DNA from: Gallionellaceae bacterium UBA6222
Lineage (GTDB): Bacteria > Pseudomonadota > Gammaproteobacteria > Burkholderiales > Gallionellaceae
NCBI GenBank assembly: GCA_002421915.1
Contig: DISA01000019.1
Location: forward strand, 1 to 6,820
Direction: 5' to 3'
DNA length: 6,820 nucleotides
Shown here: piece by piece, positions 5,010-6,820 of the stretch
How the letters are laid out: each line of letters opens with the position of its first letter
Position numbering within the stretch: the stretch's first letter is position 1
Notes under the pieces: generated by a model
What the model saw: only the letters and a program-made list of their open reading frames with translations
Told to the model about the DNA's origin: nothing
Database searches by the model: none
Program-made: the position numbers and the translations under genes

Positions 5010-6407
5010 TCAGGCCGCGCTGCTGTGGTTCAGGCGCGGATCGAACGCGTCGCGCACCGCATCGGCGAACAGGTTCGCCGCCAGCACCAGCACCAGCATA
5101 AATGCGAAAGCGGCAGCCAGCGCCCACCACACCATCGGCTCGCGTCCCATCTCCAGGCGCGCGCCGTTGATCATGGTGCCGAAGGAAATCATCGACGGAT
5201 CGACGCCAACACCAACGTAGGACAACACCGCTTCGGCCAGCACCAGCGCGGAAAAATCCATCACCAGAGCGATGAGGATGATGTGCGTCAGATTCGGCAT
5301 GATGTGGCGGGTGAGGATGCGCAATGACGACACACCGAAGGATTGCGCCGCCTGGATATATTCCATCTCGCGCAATTTCAACGTCTCGCCGCGCAGCAGG
5401 CGGCACAGCCCGGTCCAGCTCGTCACGCCGAGAATGAAACACAGCGCAACAAGGCGCACGTCCGCGCGCGCCGCCGAGGTGGCGAACCATTCGGGATGGG
5501 TATCGATGGTTACCTGCATCATCAATACCGCCGCCGCGATCAACAACACACTCGGGATCGAGCTCAGCACGGTATAGACGTACTGGATTACGTCATCCAC
5601 CCAACCACGGAAATAGCCCGCAGCAATACCAAGCAACAGCGCCAGTGGCAGCGTCACCAGCGTCGTCACCGTGCCGATGATGAGGCCGGTACGGATGCTC
5701 TTGAGCGCCAGATAGAGCACGTCTTGCCCCACCTTGTCGGTGCCGAGAACATGATAGACAGAGGCCAGATTTGCGATTGCGCCAATGAGTGTGGCGAGGA
5801 TGAGCGTAGCAATGATTACAGGTCGCCGGATAACCAGCCACTTGCCAGCTTGCCGGCTTGGTGGATGGGCTAGTCGTTTCATCAATGCCGAAGTCGCAGC
5901 GAGCAACAACAACCCGGCCAGAAAACCGGCTGCCGCGCCGAACAATGCCTGCTTCGCCACATCCCAGGCGAGCTGCGCCTCATCCACCAGATGCGCACCG
6001 CCATATTGCAACCGCGAATATTCACGCACGACATTGCCCTGTGCATCAGTCACACTTTCTTTCGCATACAGGGTTAAGGCAAACGGCGCGGAATAAGTTT
6101 TTTCGGTATGCGTGCGCAGCGGCTCGACCAGTTTATCGAACACACTCAACACCTCGGATGAATAAACCTTCTCGCTGCCGTTGGCCTGCGGCAGCGCGGT
6201 GCGGAAATGCAAACTGTCGAGCAAGCCAATGCCGAAGAACAACGACAATACCAGCAGCGACGCAAGCGCCACATTGCTCTGCGCCACGCGCCGCCACGGC
6301 AGCAACAGATGCTCGCGCCGGCGGATATACAAAGCACCGGCGATGCCTGCGGCCAGCAACAGGAACACCAGCGCGTCGCTCCACAGGATGACGGGCAGGA
6401 AACTCAT
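5010..6407 (-). CDS. DppC/OppC-type ABC transporter permease with a large N-terminal extension
   Basis: A 465-residue inner-membrane permease, against about 300 for typical DppC or OppC. The C-terminal part (about 197-460) is a normal BPD-type permease: the entry motif HVLGTDKVGQDVLYLALKSI (219-238), the EAA-loop region EYIQAAQSFGVSSLRILTRH (349-368) that docks on the ATPase, YVGVGVDPSMISFGTMI (397-413) and the terminal DAFDPRLN (453-460). Such permeases import di- or oligopeptides, nickel or similar solutes with a periplasmic binding protein. The first 190 residues are extra: hydrophobic segments at about 8-28 and 44-62, a hydrophilic stretch at 63-150 that is probably periplasmic (KVYSSEVLSVFDKLVEP at 80-96), and another segment at 153-173. 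Its ATG overlaps the stop of the upstream dppB-like gene as ATGA, so the two are translationally coupled. The substrate cannot be told. Confidence 0.88.
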   Translation of the reverse strand: MSFLPVILWSDALVFLLLAAGIAGALYIRRREHLLLPWRRVAQSNVALASLLVLSLFFGIGLLDSLHFRTALPQANGSEKVYSSEVLSVFDKLVEPLRTHTEKTYSAPFALTLYAKESVTDAQGNVVREYSRLQYGGAHLVDEAQLAWDVAKQALFGAAAGFLAGLLLLAATSALMKRLAHPPSRQAGKWLVIRRPVIIATLILATLIGAIANLASVYHVLGTDKVGQDVLYLALKSIRTGLIIGTVTTLVTLPLALLLGIAAGYFRGWVDDVIQYVYTVLSSIPSVLLIAAAVLMMQVTIDTHPEWFATSAARADVRLVALCFILGVTSWTGLCRLLRGETLKLREMEYIQAAQSFGVSSLRILTRHIMPNLTHIILIALVMDFSALVLAEAVLSYVGVGVDPSMISFGTMINGARLEMGREPMVWWALAAAFAFMLVLVLAANLFADAVRDAFDPRLNHSSAA

Positions 6408-6820
6408 GAGAGACGCACCCTCGGATCGACCGCCGTATAGGAAACATCCGTCAAAATCAGTCCGACGATGTACAGCACCGAACCCAAGAACACCATTGCG
6501 CGCACCACGGAAAAATCTTGCGCGTTGATCGCATCAATGGTGTAGCTGCCGAGGCCGGGGATGCCGAAGAACGACTCGGTCAGCAGGCTACCCATGAACA
6601 GCAGCGGAATGACCACCACCACGCCCGTCAATATCGGGATCATCGCGTTCTTCAATACGTGGGTGAACAGCACGCGCAACTCGGACAGCCCCTTGGCACG
6701 CGCGGTACGCACGTAGTCCTTGCCGATCTCCTCCAGAAAGATGGTGCGGTACCAGCGGCTGCTGGAACCAACTCCGCCGATCACGCCGATGACGATGGGC
6801 AGCACCACGAACTTGAAGCT
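6404..6820 (-). CDS. DppB/OppB-type ABC transporter permease, C-terminal part (runs off the window)
   Basis: The last 138 residues of a permease whose 5' end lies beyond the window; the frame is open to base 6820, and the GTG at 6808 is not a real start. The visible part carries the EAA-loop motif EEIGKDYVRTARAKGLSELR, followed by VLKNAMIPILTGVVVVIP, the family-typical ESFFGIPGLGSYTIDAI block, and the terminal DVSYTAVDPRVRLS ending that is standard in DppB/OppB proteins. It is the partner subunit of the downstream DppC-like permease, sharing a 4-bp ATGA overlap (6404-6407). A substrate-binding protein would be expected upstream of the window; the ATPase genes are not downstream of the permeases, because the next gene is convergent. 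Confidence 0.92.
   Translation of the reverse strand, partial: SFKFVVLPIVIGVIGGVGSSSRWYRTIFLEEIGKDYVRTARAKGLSELRVLFTHVLKNAMIPILTGVVVVIPLLFMGSLLTESFFGIPGLGSYTIDAINAQDFSVVRAMVFLGSVLYIVGLILTDVSYTAVDPRVRLS

Noticed and set aside
5007..5035. Direct repeat GGTTCAGGC at 5007-5015 and 5027-5035, considered as an attachment site or terminator remnant
   Set aside because: It is nine bases long, lies within the 3' coding end of the permease, has no inverted partner or T-run, and is explained as chance.

Overview
The window looks like an ordinary, densely coded stretch of chromosome from a Gram-negative proteobacterium. The protein set (RsuA, YaeQ, CGFS glutaredoxin, BolA, a DsrC/TusE-like protein, a RutE-like nitroreductase) and the moderately GC-rich codon use suggest a betaproteobacterium, perhaps of the Nitrosomonadales/Gallionellaceae type. 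That placement is inference from remembered family similarity, not from a search.

Layout, left to right. (1) At 47-650 on the minus strand lies a HigB/RelE-type toxin followed by a HigA/NadS-type antitoxin. The antitoxin is intact, but the toxin frame carries an in-frame TGA at codon 51, exactly where its family has a conserved Trp. A strong promoter with an inverted repeat lies just upstream at 659-686. (2) At 737-1456 (+) is an RsuA-family 16S rRNA pseudouridine synthase. (3) At 1461-2750 (-) is a 12-TM major facilitator transporter. (4) At 2844-3380 (+) is a YaeQ-family protein. (5) At 3390-4287 (-) is a three-gene operon: a single-cysteine DsrC/TusE-like sulfur-relay protein, BolA and the monothiol CGFS glutaredoxin GrxD. 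Its promoter at 4322-4350 overlaps a close match to an IscR type 1 site. (6) At 4411-5007 (+) is a RutE-like flavin nitroreductase. (7) From 5010 to the window end (-) are two translationally coupled permease genes of a DppB/DppC-type ABC importer. The DppC-like one has an unusual extension of about 150 residues at its N-terminus, and the DppB-like one runs off the window.

Genes alternate in strand as divergent and convergent units. The three convergent junctions are only 2, 4 and 9 bp wide and have no recognisable intrinsic terminators. There is no non-coding stretch longer than about 125 bp, and I see no RNA genes, insertion sequences or CRISPR arrays.

The most coherent functional unit is the dsrC-like/bolA/grxD operon. 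CGFS glutaredoxins and BolA proteins form [2Fe-2S]-bridged complexes, so control by the Fe-S sensor IscR would make biological sense, and the added sulfur-carrier-like protein suggests a link between sulfur trafficking and cluster handling. The most striking local event is the single-base inactivation of the toxin beside a preserved antitoxin. I did not find convincing evidence of a wholly new system.
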